Shown here: in pieces, positions 39,880-50,035 of the stretch
How the letters are laid out: every line of letters starts with the position of its first letter
Numbering within the stretch: position 1 is the first letter of the stretch
Assembly (NCBI GenBank): GCA_022606425.2
Contig: JAHDVF020001353.1
Location: forward strand, 992,001 to 1,056,000
Length of the DNA: 64,000 nucleotides
Direction: 5' to 3'
DNA from: Lepidostoma basale
Taxonomy: Eukaryota > Arthropoda > Insecta > Trichoptera > Lepidostomatidae
Notes under the pieces: generated by a model
Databases searched by the model: none
What the model was told of the DNA's origin: nothing
Seen by the model: the letters and a program-made list of their open reading frames with translations, nothing else
Program-made: the position numbers and the translations under genes

Positions 39880-40505
39880 TTACCGTTCGAATTTGGAGCA
39901 GGTGAGAGAATTTGTGTAATTAGGTAGCATGTTCACAGCGAATGGCCGAACGGATAGTGACGTCGAAAGAAGGGTTGGTGCGGGTAACATAGTGAATGGA
40001 GCTTTAAAAATAGTTATTGGAAACAAGAATTAATCAATGAAAGCGAAAACGGCCGTTCACAATGGAGTTCTGGTCCCAATCCTAATGTATGGAAGCGAAG
40101 CATGGAACTGGCAGAAGAAAGATGAGATCCGAATAAATGCGGTAGAGACGAGGTCCCTAAGACGTATGTGTGGTAGAACGATATACGACAGAATCCCAAA
40201 TGCTGATATTAGAATGTAGAGCGAAAGAAGGCATTATGAACAAAATTATGAAAGGATCGCTGCGTACTCGAGAATGGAGTACGAAGTCGAGGTACACCGA
40301 GAAAAACATGGCATGACCAAATTTATCAAATTTTAATTTTAATTCGTTGGTCATGTCAGAAGCTGGAAGAATCGACGTGCGTGGTATGACTCGCTGTATG
40401 AATGTGGAGGAAGCTAGAGAGTTATGTCAGGATAGAGTAGTGTGGCGGTCCATTCTATCTGCCTACCTCTGCGGGGAAACGGCGTGATGGTTTGATGTTG
40501 TTGTT
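39880..40505 (+). pseudogene. LINE-T copy, diverged subfamily
   Basis: SNLEQVREFV, a stop, LGSMFTANGRTDSDVERRVG, then KAKTAVHNGVLVPILMYGSE and NWQKKDEIRINAVETRSLRR. Deletions follow in the WFGH region. The tail is GGCGTGATGGTTTGATG plus (GTT)n, unlike the usual (GTTA)n. Confidence 0.75.
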
Positions 40506-40964
40506 GTTGTTGCTGTTAAGATCAAACAACCTGTTGTATACAAATAAATAAAAAATGTTACACTAATAATGTCCTGGCGCTCTGTAGCTGCCGGACGTTT
40601 TTTCAAATAGCTCCCTATTTAAATAAAATTTTGAGGGTCTGAGTACTCCATTTGCGTCTATTTAACATCTCTTATCACCTTTTAATGAATCCAAACAAAT
40701 CTGTGTATCCAAAATTAATTATTTACGTATAGTTTCAGTGAAAAGAACAAATTAAGTTGAAATACGTGAAAGTTTTTAATGTAAAGTGCATCGTGTAAAC
40801 GTCTCTAAACGGCTATTTCCGAGTCGAGACCTCAAAGATGGTTGCCACATGTGTGTCCGAGTGTCCAGTGAATTGTGTGAAGTGCAACAGGATGATTTAT
40901 GAGGGAACGCCCAAATTCTCGGAAATAATTTGTAAACTTTTACTATGTGCCAAAACATTAAGAT
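40506..40964. other. Unassigned stretch
   Basis: A 78-codon minus-strand frame (40776-41012) has no motif. No repeat partner was seen. Confidence 0.3.
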
Positions 40965-41057
40965 TGATAAAACGGAGCATTTTCTACAGCGCCCTTGAGA
41001 TGAGTAATTCATAAAAATGGCGCTTTATAAATTATCCAATTTATTATTATTATTTGT
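40965..41057 (+). mobile_element. LINE-L 3' end
   Basis: AAAACGGAGCATTTTCTACA, GCGCCCTTGAGATGAG, AATGGCGCTTTATAAATTAT and a short (ATT)n. Only the terminal ~90 bases are present. Confidence 0.7.
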
Positions 41058-41059
41058 TG

Positions 41060-41460
41060 CTAGCCAATCCAAAGGATTGAGAGTAAACATAAAATGTTCT
41101 AATGTATGAATCTATCAAGGATGTTTTACAAATATCGGTCCGTAAGATAAAGTGACGCTCTTCCATCACAAGGTACATTCTTGTCCTTGTTATGTGTCCA
41201 TAATTTCACTTCTTACCCTCCCTGGGTGCGCTCCGTCCGCAGTTCCTTATCTCCACAAGTTAAGGGATGCCGTAAACCTCCCCTAACTCACAGAACCTGT
41301 ACCCACTCATACAGGAGACGGAAGATTCTTCGACAGTCGATTCATCGGCAGTTCACCGAATGTAATCAATTCGATCAATTTGCCTACGAAATACACATCC
41401 ATATATTATTAGTCTCTGAATTTTTATATAATAAACTCGTAAAAATATAAATAAAATATT
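41060..41460. other. Unassigned stretch
   Basis: An 89-codon plus-strand frame at 41181-41450 is Arg/His/Ser-rich without motif. I cannot support a gene. Confidence 0.25.
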
Positions 41461-41461
41461 T

Positions 41462-41695
41462 ATTGTTTCTTGAGCAATGATGTAAAACTCCATATAAATT
41501 ATTAATATGTATGAAAACGATAGTTTTCAAGGATTTTTATCATAATATTTATGTATGACATGTTCGCCCTTCTAAGGCATTTAAACATTTTGAAAATGCC
41601 TTAGAAGGGCGAAACATGTCATACATGAATATTATAATAAAACTCCTTGAAAACTATCGTTTTTCATACATATTAATAATAAATAAAATACTGCT
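41462..41695. repeat. HH-A foldback
   Basis: Arms meet around 41585. The right arm is TTTTGAAAATGCCTTAGAAGGGCGAAACATGTC on the plus strand, with box one UUGAAAA. The left arm lost one T of GTTTCG and most of box one. The outer ends are ATGAAAACGATAGTTTTCAA and its complement. Confidence 0.65.
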
Positions 41696-41697
41696 TC

Positions 41698-41875
41698 TTC
41701 TTCTTTGCAATTGACCTATGTGGTATGTTCTCCAGAAGGTTGCTTCTCTTGTGAGTCGAATTCCCAACTGTTCTTACATCTTTCAGGAGGTCTTTGTCAA
41801 GTCCTGTGAGACTGATTATGTATTGCAATATTGGAGTCTGGTGGGGTCCATTCTTATTCTACTTGTTTCCTCACC
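41698..41875 (-). pseudogene. Unclassified LINE end, (GAA)n tail
   Basis: The minus strand reads LLKDVRTVGNSTHKRSNLLE followed by the AAAGAAGAAGAAG tail. The layout is that of the other short LINE ends here, but I cannot place the family. Confidence 0.35.
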
Positions 41876-41896
41876 ACTTTATGTTTGTCTTCAAAC

Positions 41897-41940
41897 TAAC
41901 TGGTTTCGCTCCCGCCGGAGCTTCGTCAGGGTTACAAAAT
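41897..41940 (-). ncRNA. Hammerhead-like motif, family HH-E
   Basis: CUGACGA is a full CUGANGA match. It is followed by an extra A, stem II GCUCC-GGCG-GGAGC (five GC-rich pairs), GAAAC, then CAG and UU. The cleavage triplet would be GUU, and the stem III segment is not a perfect palindrome. Stem I is short (AAC/GUU with an offset). Confidence 0.5.
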
Positions 41941-42050
41941 ATACTGAACACCACTTTGATCAATCAGTTTTGATAAAACATAAAAAGGTGGTGTAAAAAC
42001 AAGCGGAACAGTGTTTTAAAATTATTTTGAATAAATGTCACACCACTAAA

Positions 42051-42187
42051 AAAGGCCGCAAAAAAGGAGGGGGAGGGGAAACGTGGCTGCATCTGGCAGA
42101 AAATAGAGACGAGTGGAAAGGAAGGGAAGAGGCCTATGTCCAGCAGTGGACCGATGAAGGCTGACGAAGAAGAAAGAAGAAGAAGAA
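42051..42187 (+). pseudogene. RTE-like LINE end with 14-bp TSD
   Basis: It encodes a WLHLAENRDEWKGREEAYVQ segment, then QWTDEG and a (GAAGAA)n tail. The exact duplication GTCACACCACTAAA (42037-42050 and 42188-42201) bounds it. The W..LA.NRDEW..EAYVQQW box is a common RTE polyprotein end. Confidence 0.8.
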
Positions 42188-42224
42188 GTCACACCACTAA
42201 ATAAGTGCTTCATACGAAAGTATT

Positions 42225-42390
42225 TAAATTTTCGATAAATACGTTATCGATTGTTGAAATTTTCGACGAATACGTTTTCGACGATTTAAATATTCGATAA
42301 ATACGTTTTCGATAAATACGTTTTTGACTATTACATTTTTTTGATAAATACGTTTTCGACTATTTAAGTTTTCGATAAACTAGTTTTATC
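42225..42390. repeat. 31-bp minisatellite
   Basis: About five degenerate units of the type TTTTCGATAAATACG + TTTTCGACTATTTAAA lie head to tail, most of them 31-32 bases long. Inner half-units (TTCGATAAATACGT) are sometimes doubled. It has no coding role. Confidence 0.7.
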
Positions 42391-42768
42391 CACGAACACT
42401 AGTTAGTATCAATATATAACGACGCTTCTGACTTCGATGAATTATTAATTTGTTAGATTTAGGTCAACTTTGGACCAGACTTTGTTACAGAAATATTAAT
42501 TCTGTTATTATAAACAAATATTAGTAACGATGAACTCTTAATAATGCGTCTTATCCTTAATCTTCAATACGTTTGTATTTTATCTTTCTATAATCAATTA
42601 AATATATCTAGATTTAATACAATGATTAATTATTTCTAGTTGTATTGATATAAATAACAGACTATCTTCATATGATAACATTCATTTATTTTATTATTAA
42701 TGATAACGTTTTTTAAATGCTTGTGATGATAAATTATATATGCCAAATAATATATATATTTGATAATA
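42391..42768. other. Unassigned AT-rich stretch
   Basis: Very AT-rich, with no frame or repeat partner. Confidence 0.3.
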
Positions 42769-42769
42769 T

Positions 42770-43545
42770 AATAATAATAAATTAGATAATTTATAAAGCG
42801 CCATTTTTATGAATTGCTCATCTCAAGGGCGCTGTAGAAGATGCTCCGTTTTATCAACTAGATAATAATAATAATAATAATGATAAAAAAATATATATAA
42901 ACATATTTAGTATGAGGGCTGCACCCGACGAAATCGATCAGCCCTTCCTGTCAGGAAATGATAATTTGAAAAATTGCGTTTTGAGTCTCGATCTAAACTC
43001 TCATTGATTCTCAATGCACTTAAGGTCTGCTGGAAGACTGTTCCAGGCTGAAGGGCCGGCTACCGCGAAGGCTCGGTCGCCAAAGTTTGTGCTTGGACAG
43101 CGTTTTGGCACAGTCAATCTACCGATCGCAGAAGACTTAGCTGATCGCAATGTAGACTGTCTAGCATTCAGGTTCTCGTTGATGCAGAGTTCAGATATAT
43201 AAGCTGGTGCCATTCCATGCAACGCCTTATAGACCGTCCAGCAGAGCTTGTATTGTATCCTTTCTGGACATTTCAGCCAGTGGAGCTCCTTAAGATGCTA
43301 TGTTATGTGACAACTCTTTGGCACACCCCTTATCAGTCTTGCTGCTGCATTGAATGCAGACTGGAGTTTATTTATTTGCTGTTTGGGGATGTTGGCGTAG
43401 ACACCATTGCAGTAATCTAGTCGGGATACGACGAAGGAATTGATCAATGTTTTAAAACTGTCAATGGGAATATTTCTTTTTATGGATCTTAATTGCCTTA
43501 GATGAAAGAAGCAATTGCTGACTGTTTTATTGATTTGAATTCATT
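42770..43545 (-). pseudogene. LINE-L copy, minus strand
   Basis: Minus strand: LINE-L 3' end with (ATT)-type tail, then back through the ADLKCIENQ, AFAVAGPSAWNSLPADL, RLTVPKRCPSTNFGD and GMAPAYISELCINENLNARQ codons, and the LHWLKCPERIQYKLCWTVYK region in another frame. The TGA after IENQ is at the same codon as in the 12.5-kb copy. The YCNGVYANIPKQQ region near 43400 is intact. Confidence 0.75.
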
Positions 43546-43574
43546 TGAGTGATGAATTATTTCGAATTCCGATA

Positions 43575-43935
43575 AAAGAAATGAACGCAGGGGCAAAAAA
43601 TGTAATGGAAATTGATCTCTTAGACAAATGTGTGAAAAACTGGGTATGATAGAGTGTCGAATGAAAATATAAAAAGTGAATGCAGTGCGAATGAAAGTGT
43701 TATGAACAAAATAATGAAAAGATCATCAAAAAGGCTTGGACACTTGGAATGTATGAATGAAGAAAGAATGGTAAAAAAAGATTATGTTAACGATGTAAAT
43801 GGAATTATAAATATTTTAAGACTGAGAAAAACGTGGCACGATCAAATAAATCAAATATTGAATTTCAGCCACGTGAGGAGTCAGAGAAATCGACGCGCCT
43901 TCATGACACTATGTGTGAATGTTGAGAGTTGAAAT
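43575..43935 (+). pseudogene. LINE-T fragment, no tail
   Basis: VSNENIKSECSANESVMNKI, a degraded KRLGHLECMNEERMVKK and the RKTWHDQINQIL codons, ending in the CVNVES region. It has many amino-acid changes but a long open frame (43654-43932). Confidence 0.7.
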
Positions 43936-44104
43936 ATCTCAGTCCTATCTTTTCGTCTGCTTCCTTATCGTCGATGTTTATCGTCTTTAGTGTATTATGT
44001 TCCTTCTAATCATTGTTTTTATTATTATTATAATTTTTTTTAAATACGTATTTTTTTCACCTTTAATAAGTTCTAAAAATAGTTACTTATCGTTCTTTTA
44101 ATAA

Positions 44105-44256
44105 GATACCTAACTCAAATCCAACAAGAACTTTAAAATGATATCAAAGAAATTATTCAAATTGACATAGGAACAAATACACATAAAGGTTTGAAAAATC
44201 ACGAAAATTTGACATTTGATATATTATTGTAACATAGGTTGACAAAACAGATGTCG
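44105..44256 (+). repeat. HH-C copy with core deletion
   Basis: The HH-C upstream segment (TTATTCAAATTGACATAGGA, AATTTGACATTTGATATA) is followed by GTAACATAGGTTGACAAAACAGATGTCGC. The CUGAUGA box and the first half of stem II are missing, and GAAAC reads CAAAA. Confidence 0.55.
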
Positions 44257-44257
44257 C

Positions 44258-44965
44258 TAACTAACTAACTAACTTACCATCACGCCGTCTCCCCGGAGGG
44301 GTAGGCAGAAAGAATGGAACGCCACACTGTTCTGTCCTGACATACGTCTCTCGCTTCCTCTACATTCATACATCTTGTCATGCACGCACATACATTTTTC
44401 CGACTCCTCACGTGACCGACATTCAATATTTGATTGATTTGATCGTGCCACGTTTTCCTCAGCCTTCCTCTATTTCTAGCTCCGTTCACGCCGTTTACAT
44501 ATACCATCTTTACCATTCTGCCTTCACTCATTCTTTCCATGTGTCCAAACCATCTTAATGACCCTTTCCTTATTTTGTTCATAACACTTTCATTCGCACC
44601 ACATTCACTTCTTATACTTGCATTTGTCACTCTATCATAAACAGATTTGCCACACATTCGTCTTAGAGATCTCATTTCTACTGTATTTATTCTACTTTCA
44701 TCCTTCTTTTGCCAGTTCCATGCTTCACTTCCATACATAGGGGTCGGCACAAGAACACCATTGTGCACTGCCATCTTAGCTTTTTTGGATAGGCTTTTGT
44801 TTGCGATGACAACTTTAAGTGCACCATTTATTCTGTTGCCTGCCCCAACCCTTCTTTCAATATCCTTCTCCACCCTCCCATCCTTTGTAAACATACTTCC
44901 TAAATAAACAAATTCCTCCACTTGTTCCAGATTTTCACCATTTACACTAATGTTGCAGACTGTCG
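44258..44965 (-). pseudogene. LINE-T copy, intact C-terminal 228 codons
   Basis: From NISVNGENLEQVEEFVYLGS and MFTKDGRVEKDIERRVGAGN to the ILSAYPSGETA end the frame is open. It covers the thumb and the full C-terminal tail, but not the YADD catalytic box. The open frame extends a further ~90 codons upstream only because it reads the antisense of the neighbouring copy at 45015-45275, so the 315-codon frame 44280-45227 is a chimera. It has a (GTTA)n tail. Confidence 0.8.
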
Positions 44966-45014
44966 CGATAAATAAAAATAAAATTCTGATACATAAAAAT
45001 AAAGTTTTATGATT

Positions 45015-45275
45015 TAACAGTTTAAGAATGGTTATGAAAGTATACATTAATGATGTAAATGGGGTACGGAGTCGAGGCAGACTGATAAAAACATGGCATG
45101 ACCAAATTAAACAAATTTTAAAGATTGGTAATGTTAGAAGTCGGAGGAATCGACGTGCGTGTATGACTCGTATGAATGTGGAGGAAGCTAGAGAGGTTTG
45201 CCAGGATAGAGTATTGTGGCGGTCCATTCTCTCTGCCTACTACTGCGAGGAAACGGCGTGATGGTTTGTTTGTTT
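45015..45275 (+). pseudogene. LINE-T 3' end, head-to-head with the previous copy
   Basis: VMKVYINDVNGVRSRGRLIK, TWHDQIKQILKIGNVRSRRN and VCQDRVLWRSILSAY, with tail GGCGTGATGGTTTGTTTGTT. One codon of CMTRCMNVEEA is lost. It belongs to the same diverged subfamily as 39880-40505. Confidence 0.75.
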
Positions 45276-45655
45276 GTTTAGTGACTTTATTATAATATTT
45301 TAAAGTTTCGCATCTCAACATTTATGTTTTAAAAATTCTGCAATATTTCTTGTCTCTGAGTAAAGCAGCACTTTGAGCTTACTTTGGAATTTTAATAGAA
45401 TATTTCGGATCAATAAACCTAACCTTTAGATGAGAATTTTCCATGTTTATGATAAATACCTCCTACTTGTGCTTGGTGAAGCGTCTCAACTTTTCCAAAC
45501 TCAACTTAAACTTCCAGACTAAACAGACGTACGGAAATGCACCGAGCTTATACTGAGACTTATCGAAAATATATCTACAGACTAAGATCCGACCAAGTTT
45601 AAAGCAGGCATGTCTAACAAATGCGTTCTAAAATAAAGCATTTATTGTGTCTTGA
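45276..45655. other. Unassigned stretch
   Basis: AT-rich, with no convincing frame. The TGTGTCTTGAACAATGACT string at 45643 resembles the HH-A flank. Confidence 0.3.
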
Positions 45656-45659
45656 ACAA

Positions 45660-45965
45660 TGACTCCGTTCACAATGGAGTTCTGATCCCATCACTAATGT
45701 ATGGAAGCGAAGCATGGAACTGGCAGAAGATGGATGAAAGCAGAATAAATGCGGTAGAGATGAGGTCCCTAAGACGTATGTGTGGTAAAACGATATACGA
45801 AAGAATCTCAAATGCTGATATAAGAAATGAATGTAGAGCGGAAGAAGGAATTGTGAACAAAATTATGAAAGGATCGCTGCGTTGGTTCGGACACACGGAA
45901 CGCATGGATGGAGAAAGAATGGTTAAGAAAGTATACGTTAATGGTGTAAATGGGGTACGGAGTCG
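45660..45965 (+). pseudogene. LINE-T fragment, internal
   Basis: VHNGVLIPSLMYGSEAWNWQ, MRSLRRMCGKTIYERISNAD, GSLRWFGHTERMDGERMVKK and VYVNGVNGVRSR. It is broken at both ends and joined to another LINE in the opposite orientation at 45966. Confidence 0.75.
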
Positions 45966-46617
45966 TAGATTTCCAAGTCTCACATCCGTACAGCAGTACG
46001 CTTTTAAAGCTACTGCTGAATATTTGGAGCTTGAGCTTTCTCGAAATGATACTAGAACGCCATACAGGGCGAACAATAGCGAAACCTCCTTGTAGAGTTT
46101 GCTGGCTACATCTTCCTCCGTACCTCCCGAGCCTGCTATCATACTACCGAGGTAGAAAAAGCTGGTCATGGTCACAAGGGGGACACCGTGGAGAAAGATT
46201 GGGGTGGAGTCATTTGTGGACACTCGTAGGTCTACTGTCTTGGACATGGTAATCTTGAGACCCACTTTTGCCGCTTCCTCGTGAAGTCTGCATAGCTTCT
46301 GCTCTGCATCCACCCGGTTTGTCGAAAACAAACAGAGGTCATCAGCATAATCCAGATCCTGCAACTGGGTATCACGTATCCATGGAATGCCACGAGGACC
46401 GTCGAAAGAACGGCGCAACACATCCTCCAGCAGCACTATGAAGAGCAGGGGTGATAGTAGATATCCCTGTCGCACTCCCGCACTCAGTTTGATGGCCTCG
46501 GAGAGTTTTCCCTGGTGCACTAACCAACAAGAACAACCGTCATACATTGCCCTGATGACATTCACAATCTTCTGTGGGACTCCTTTATGAATGAGAGTTG
46601 ACCAGGGATTACCTTAA
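45966..46617 (-). pseudogene. RTE-clade reverse transcriptase, central part
   Basis: The minus strand encodes NVIRAMYDGCSCWLVHQGKL, the KLSAGVRQGYLLSPLLFIVL box, RGIPWIRDTQLQDLDYADDL with its catalytic aspartates, the HEEAAKVGLKITMSKT box and a FFYLGSMIAGSGGTEEDVAS thumb. These are palm and thumb motifs of a non-LTR reverse transcriptase, and the frame is open over about 200 codons. It is cut off on both sides: the upstream end is at NPWSTLIHKGVPQK-type sequence and the downstream end joins antisense LINE-T, which explains the 298-codon chimeric frame 45669-46565. This is the second catalytic YADD box in the window, from a different family than LINE-T. Confidence 0.8.
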
Positions 46618-46619
46618 TC

Positions 46620-47120
46620 CAGAAAAATTCCATCTCGAAGTCAATTTACATTGTCGTGCCCTCTCATTGAAAATAAAAATATGTAACAAAGAATTTTGAT
46701 TTAATTCAATTTCTAATAGATTTAACACACTATGAAGGCGAATATGGAAGCATATTCTTCACTTGATGGAACACCCCTGATAGAAAGTATAGCGAAACTT
46801 CCCGCATCGCGAATAATTTAATGCTTGAAGAATGATATGGGGGTTCTCCTATCTATAATTTCTATACAAAACTTAGACCACTATTAAAATATTTACGGTA
46901 CTTTAAGTTTCGCCTCTACTCCCGCAACTTCAGACGTATTACAATGCACCTGCGAAATTAATTAAGGGCGCTCTCATTCTCCCACAAATCTCACCACCCG
47001 AAAGAAAAACTAAAATGTTTTGTAAAATACCGCTGTAAACTTAACTTAAACATAAGTTTAACAGTTTTCTATTGTTTCAAGAACAACGATGTAAAACTCA
47101 ATTATAAATGATTAAAACTA
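46620..47120. other. Unassigned stretch
   Basis: No frame of note. HH-A flank-like sequence (CAAGAACAACGATGTAAAAC) lies near 47078. Confidence 0.3.
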
Positions 47121-47121
47121 A

Positions 47122-47660
47122 ACTAACTAACTTACTAACCATCACGCCGTCTCCCCGAATCGACGACCTTCGTGGCCGAGTGGTAAATGCCACCCCGAAG
47201 GCTCCGGGTTCGATTCCCGGCGAGGGCAATGTGATTGTCACACACTGTCCTTGGTCTGGTGTAGAATTCACAAATGGCGATAGATTACCTACCTATCACA
47301 TGTCACCAGAATCACTATGATAGCTATAATATCCTTTACATCGATTTGGCTCATGCTGTCATGATGTAAAGAGCGATTCTACAAAATAATAATAATAATA
47401 ATAATAATTGGAAGGCAGAAAGAACGAACTGCCATACTTTTCTTTCCTGACATACTTCTCTCGATTCCTCAAAATTCATATATCGTGTCATGCACGCACG
47501 TCGATTTCTCAGACTGCTCATGTGGCCGACATTCAATATTTTATTTATTAGATCGTGCCACGTTTTCCTGGGTCTTTCTGTATTACTAGTTCCATTTACA
47601 TTGTTAACATATACTTTTCTGTCATTCATTCTTTCCATGTGTCCAAACCATCTTAATATT
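47122..47660 (-). pseudogene. LINE-T copy split by a SINE
   Basis: The tail part (47122-47156) and body (47409-47660) are separated by a full SINE. The body reads GHMERMNDRKVYVNNVNGTS, RPRKTWHDLINKILNVGHMS and EESREVCQERKVWQF, with a frame of about 90 codons. Confidence 0.75.
47157..47408 (+). mobile_element. tRNA-derived SINE, full length
   Basis: A tRNA-like head (TGGCCGAGTGG A box, GGTTCGATTCC B box), body GGGCAATGTGATTGTCACAC, 3' region ATTACCTACCTATCACATGT and ATCGATTTGGCTCATGCTGT, ending AACAAAATAATAATAATAAT. It serves as the reference copy for the fragments at 8388, 8820, 17936, 21505, 36397 and 62452. Confidence 0.85.
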
Positions 47661-47689
47661 TCTATTCCAGTCTGTTCATTGAGTTAACT

Positions 47690-47960
47690 TTCAAGGTCCA
47701 CGTTTCACATCCGTACAATAAAACAGACCACACATAGCAATTGATCATTCTGTGGCGGAGTTTCAAGTTTACGTTATCATTGCAGAAGAGTGATTTCATT
47801 TTATTAAACGTAGCTCTTGCTGCCTCAATTCTGCATTTTATCTCTGCATCTGGGTCAAGAGATTGCGTATTATCGCTGCCATACTAATGCTGCCGAGGTA
47901 TTTAATTTTTTCTGCCCTTTAAAAGTTACAGCCGTTCAAATGCAATACTGACCCACTGTA
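47690..47960 (-). pseudogene. LINE-V fragment
   Basis: On the minus strand, after stops, ATCCGTACAATAAAACAGAC and the TTTCAAGTTTACGTTATCAT stretch match the LINE-V copy at 9613-10050. The coding frame is decayed. Confidence 0.5.
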
Positions 47961-48628
47961 GTCAAGCCGTCCGAATGTCTTGCTTGTTTAATAAATTTAA
48001 AATGTATATACTTACTTCCTATGACCATACAACTCTTCAGGGGATTTAGCCTCCCTGAAGATTTTTCTCCAAGCTCCTCAATCCTGCGCATTCTCGAAAT
48101 GTACGAGTATATAGTGTGCTGACAATGAAGCTCAAATCCAAAATGAAAATCAACACCCAATTGTGTTGATTTCGTCTACAAGTAAACTAAAAATTGAAAA
48201 GAAAAAAAAACTACGTTCTACGTCGTGGTGTTACAATCGAAATAAAATTCTACGTGGTAAATTGTTACGTTCAAACATCTCGGTAAAAATAAAACCTTCA
48301 ATATCGCAGAGACTAACAGTTTTTTTCTTAAAACTCCCCGGTAAATTGTTCAAAGTGTTGAAACCTGAGATATACCCTAGAGGAATGATTTGCATCCAGC
48401 ATTCCGCTCGTGGAGAGTCTAGAATGAGGATAAATCGCAAAATAGTACGCCACCCTCTTTCCTACCCTCTGAGGGCGAAGATGTCAAAGATCGGTAACGA
48501 GTAACAAGAATTCACTTGTTAAAAAGCAGCATCCCGTTGCAATCACGTTCCCTTCTTTTTTCCAATACATAAGTGAATGAACTTACTATTTTCACACACA
48601 AAAATGTATTTAAGATAATTGTTTATAT
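47961..48628. other. Unassigned stretch
   Basis: Frames of 113 (48163-48504, +) and 74 (47936-48160, -) codons lack motifs, splice sites or partners. I do not call them genes. Confidence 0.25.
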
Positions 48629-48630
48629 TA

Positions 48631-49910
48631 GTTCCTTACATATGAAATTGGCGTTTGTATGGGAGGAACATAAAGTTGATTTTTTTCAAATATAATATAT
48701 TTATTTAATCAAAGTATGTACCATTGCTATCTATGCACTTTTGCCATCTCATAGGTAGTTCATCGATCCCTTTACTAAAAAAAACATTCGGACGGGAATC
48801 AATAAAATCTTTTAAGTCGGTTTGGACTGCCCCATCGGAGTTGAATTTTTTCCCTTGCAAGAAGTTATCCAAATTTCGAAAAAAATTGTAATCTGTTGGG
48901 GCAAGGTCCGGAGAGTACGGTGGATGTCTTAGACATTCCAATTGAAGCTCTTCTAATTTGGTAGCCGTCTGTTGTGCAGTGTGTGGTCTAGCGTTATCAT
49001 GAAGCAGCAGTGGCCTAGAGCGATTAACCAGCCTCGGTTGTTTAGCAGCTAGCTTTTCCATCATGGTTTGCAGTTGCTGACAATAGACATCTGCCGTAAT
49101 CGTCTGGCCAGATTTAAGAAAGCTGTAGTGAACGACACCAGCACTAGTCCACCAAACGCTCACAAGTAACTTTTTTGGAGTCAATTTTCGCTTGGGGCAT
49201 GGTTTGGCTGGTTCGGCAGGGTTCAGCCATTGCGATGAGCGCTTCCGATTATCATACAGGATCCACTTTTCATCACAGGTAATGATTCGATTCAAAATCC
49301 TTTCATTATTGTGCCAGTTGAGTAATGCAACGCGGCAGTCAACGCGCGTTTGTAGATTTGCTTCACTCAATTCGTGAGGTACCCACCTTTCAAGCTTTTT
49401 CACCTTCCCAATTTGCTTCAAGTGGATTAAAACGGTTTAATCACTAACACCGCAGCCTGCAGCTAACTCGGACGTGGTTTGCGATGGATCCGCTTCCACA
49501 ATAGCCTTCAATTCTTCATTATCAACTTTGGTCTCCGGCCGTCCACAGGGCTTGCTCTGGAGGTCGAAATTTCCAGAACGAAAACGTTGGAACCAAAAAC
49601 GCACAGTGTTTTCTTTTGCGGCACCGTCCCCATAAACATCATTAATCTTTCGAGCCGTTTCTGCAGCACTGGTGCCACGATGGAACTCGTACTCGTAAAT
49701 AACGCGATATTTCAAGTTTTCCATTTTGTAAACTGAGTGAAGCAAAGAAAAAAAACAATTGAGGAAAAAACAAATGAATTATAATTTCCGAAACACAAAT
49801 ACTTGAGTAAATAGCTGTATAAATTTGAGTTTGGAATTCTTAACCAAAGAGAAGATATTTGAGATCAAAGTTGCCAGTACGGCAAAACGCCAATTTCATA
49901 TGTAAGGACC
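48631..49910 (-). mobile_element. mariner element, nearly intact
   Basis: A 1,280-base element with about 28-base TIRs (CCTTACATATGAAATTGGCG on both ends, 48631-48658 and 49883-49910) and the expected TA duplication (48629-48630 and 49911-49912). The size and layout are standard for mariner. Confidence 0.9.
48705..49724 (-). pseudogene. mariner transposase, one in-frame stop
   Basis: A cut-and-paste transposase that binds the TIRs and excises the element. The frame starts at MENLKYRVIYEYEFHRGTSA. An N-terminal pair of helix-turn-helix regions (TVRFWFQRFRSGNFDL, then DPSQTTSELAAGCGV) is followed by the WVPHEL linker. The catalytic core has ITCDEKW (D1), LLHDNARPH (D2) and LAPTDY (D3). There are 34 residues between D2 and D3, the D,D34D signature. 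It ends MRWQKCIDSNGTYFD. The length, 339 residues, is normal. The only lesion I can see is TAA at 49437-49439, after GVSD, with no shift. Residues around it resemble the cecropia-type mariners that include human Hsmar1. Readthrough would be needed for function, so the copy is probably inactive but young. Confidence 0.88.
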
Positions 49911-49914
49911 TAAT

Positions 49915-50035
49915 ATTAATAACTAACTAACCATCACGCCGTCTCTCCGAAAAGGTAGCCAGAATCAAAGGACCGCCACACTTTTGTTTTCCGACAAACT
50001 GATTTGGTTCCTTAAACATGTACTATAAAATACAC
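49915..50035 (-). pseudogene. LINE-T 3' end
   Basis: AACTAACTAACCATCACGCC followed by the ILSAY and VWQS codons, decayed from 49990. It touches the mariner TA, so mariner probably landed next to or in the tail. Confidence 0.6.

Larger units (their letters stand above)
41880..42215 (-). repeat. HH-E repeat interrupted by an RTE end
   Basis: In HH sense the core (41898-41940) is followed by an AGTTTGAAGACAAACATAAA stretch. The region from 41941 to 42036 and after 42202 is the remainder. A LINE end (42051-42187) lies inside, with a 14-bp TSD. Confidence 0.5.

Noticed and set aside
47165..47225. Possible true tRNA genes (A and B boxes at 8390, 36400, 36535, 47165 and 62760)
   Set aside because: All carry the same SINE body and (AAT)n 3' region, and none can fold into a full cloverleaf with an acceptor stem as far as I can see.
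48163..48504. Gene on the plus strand (113 codons)
   Set aside because: Basic and K/R-rich with an overlapping antisense frame, and no motif or partner.
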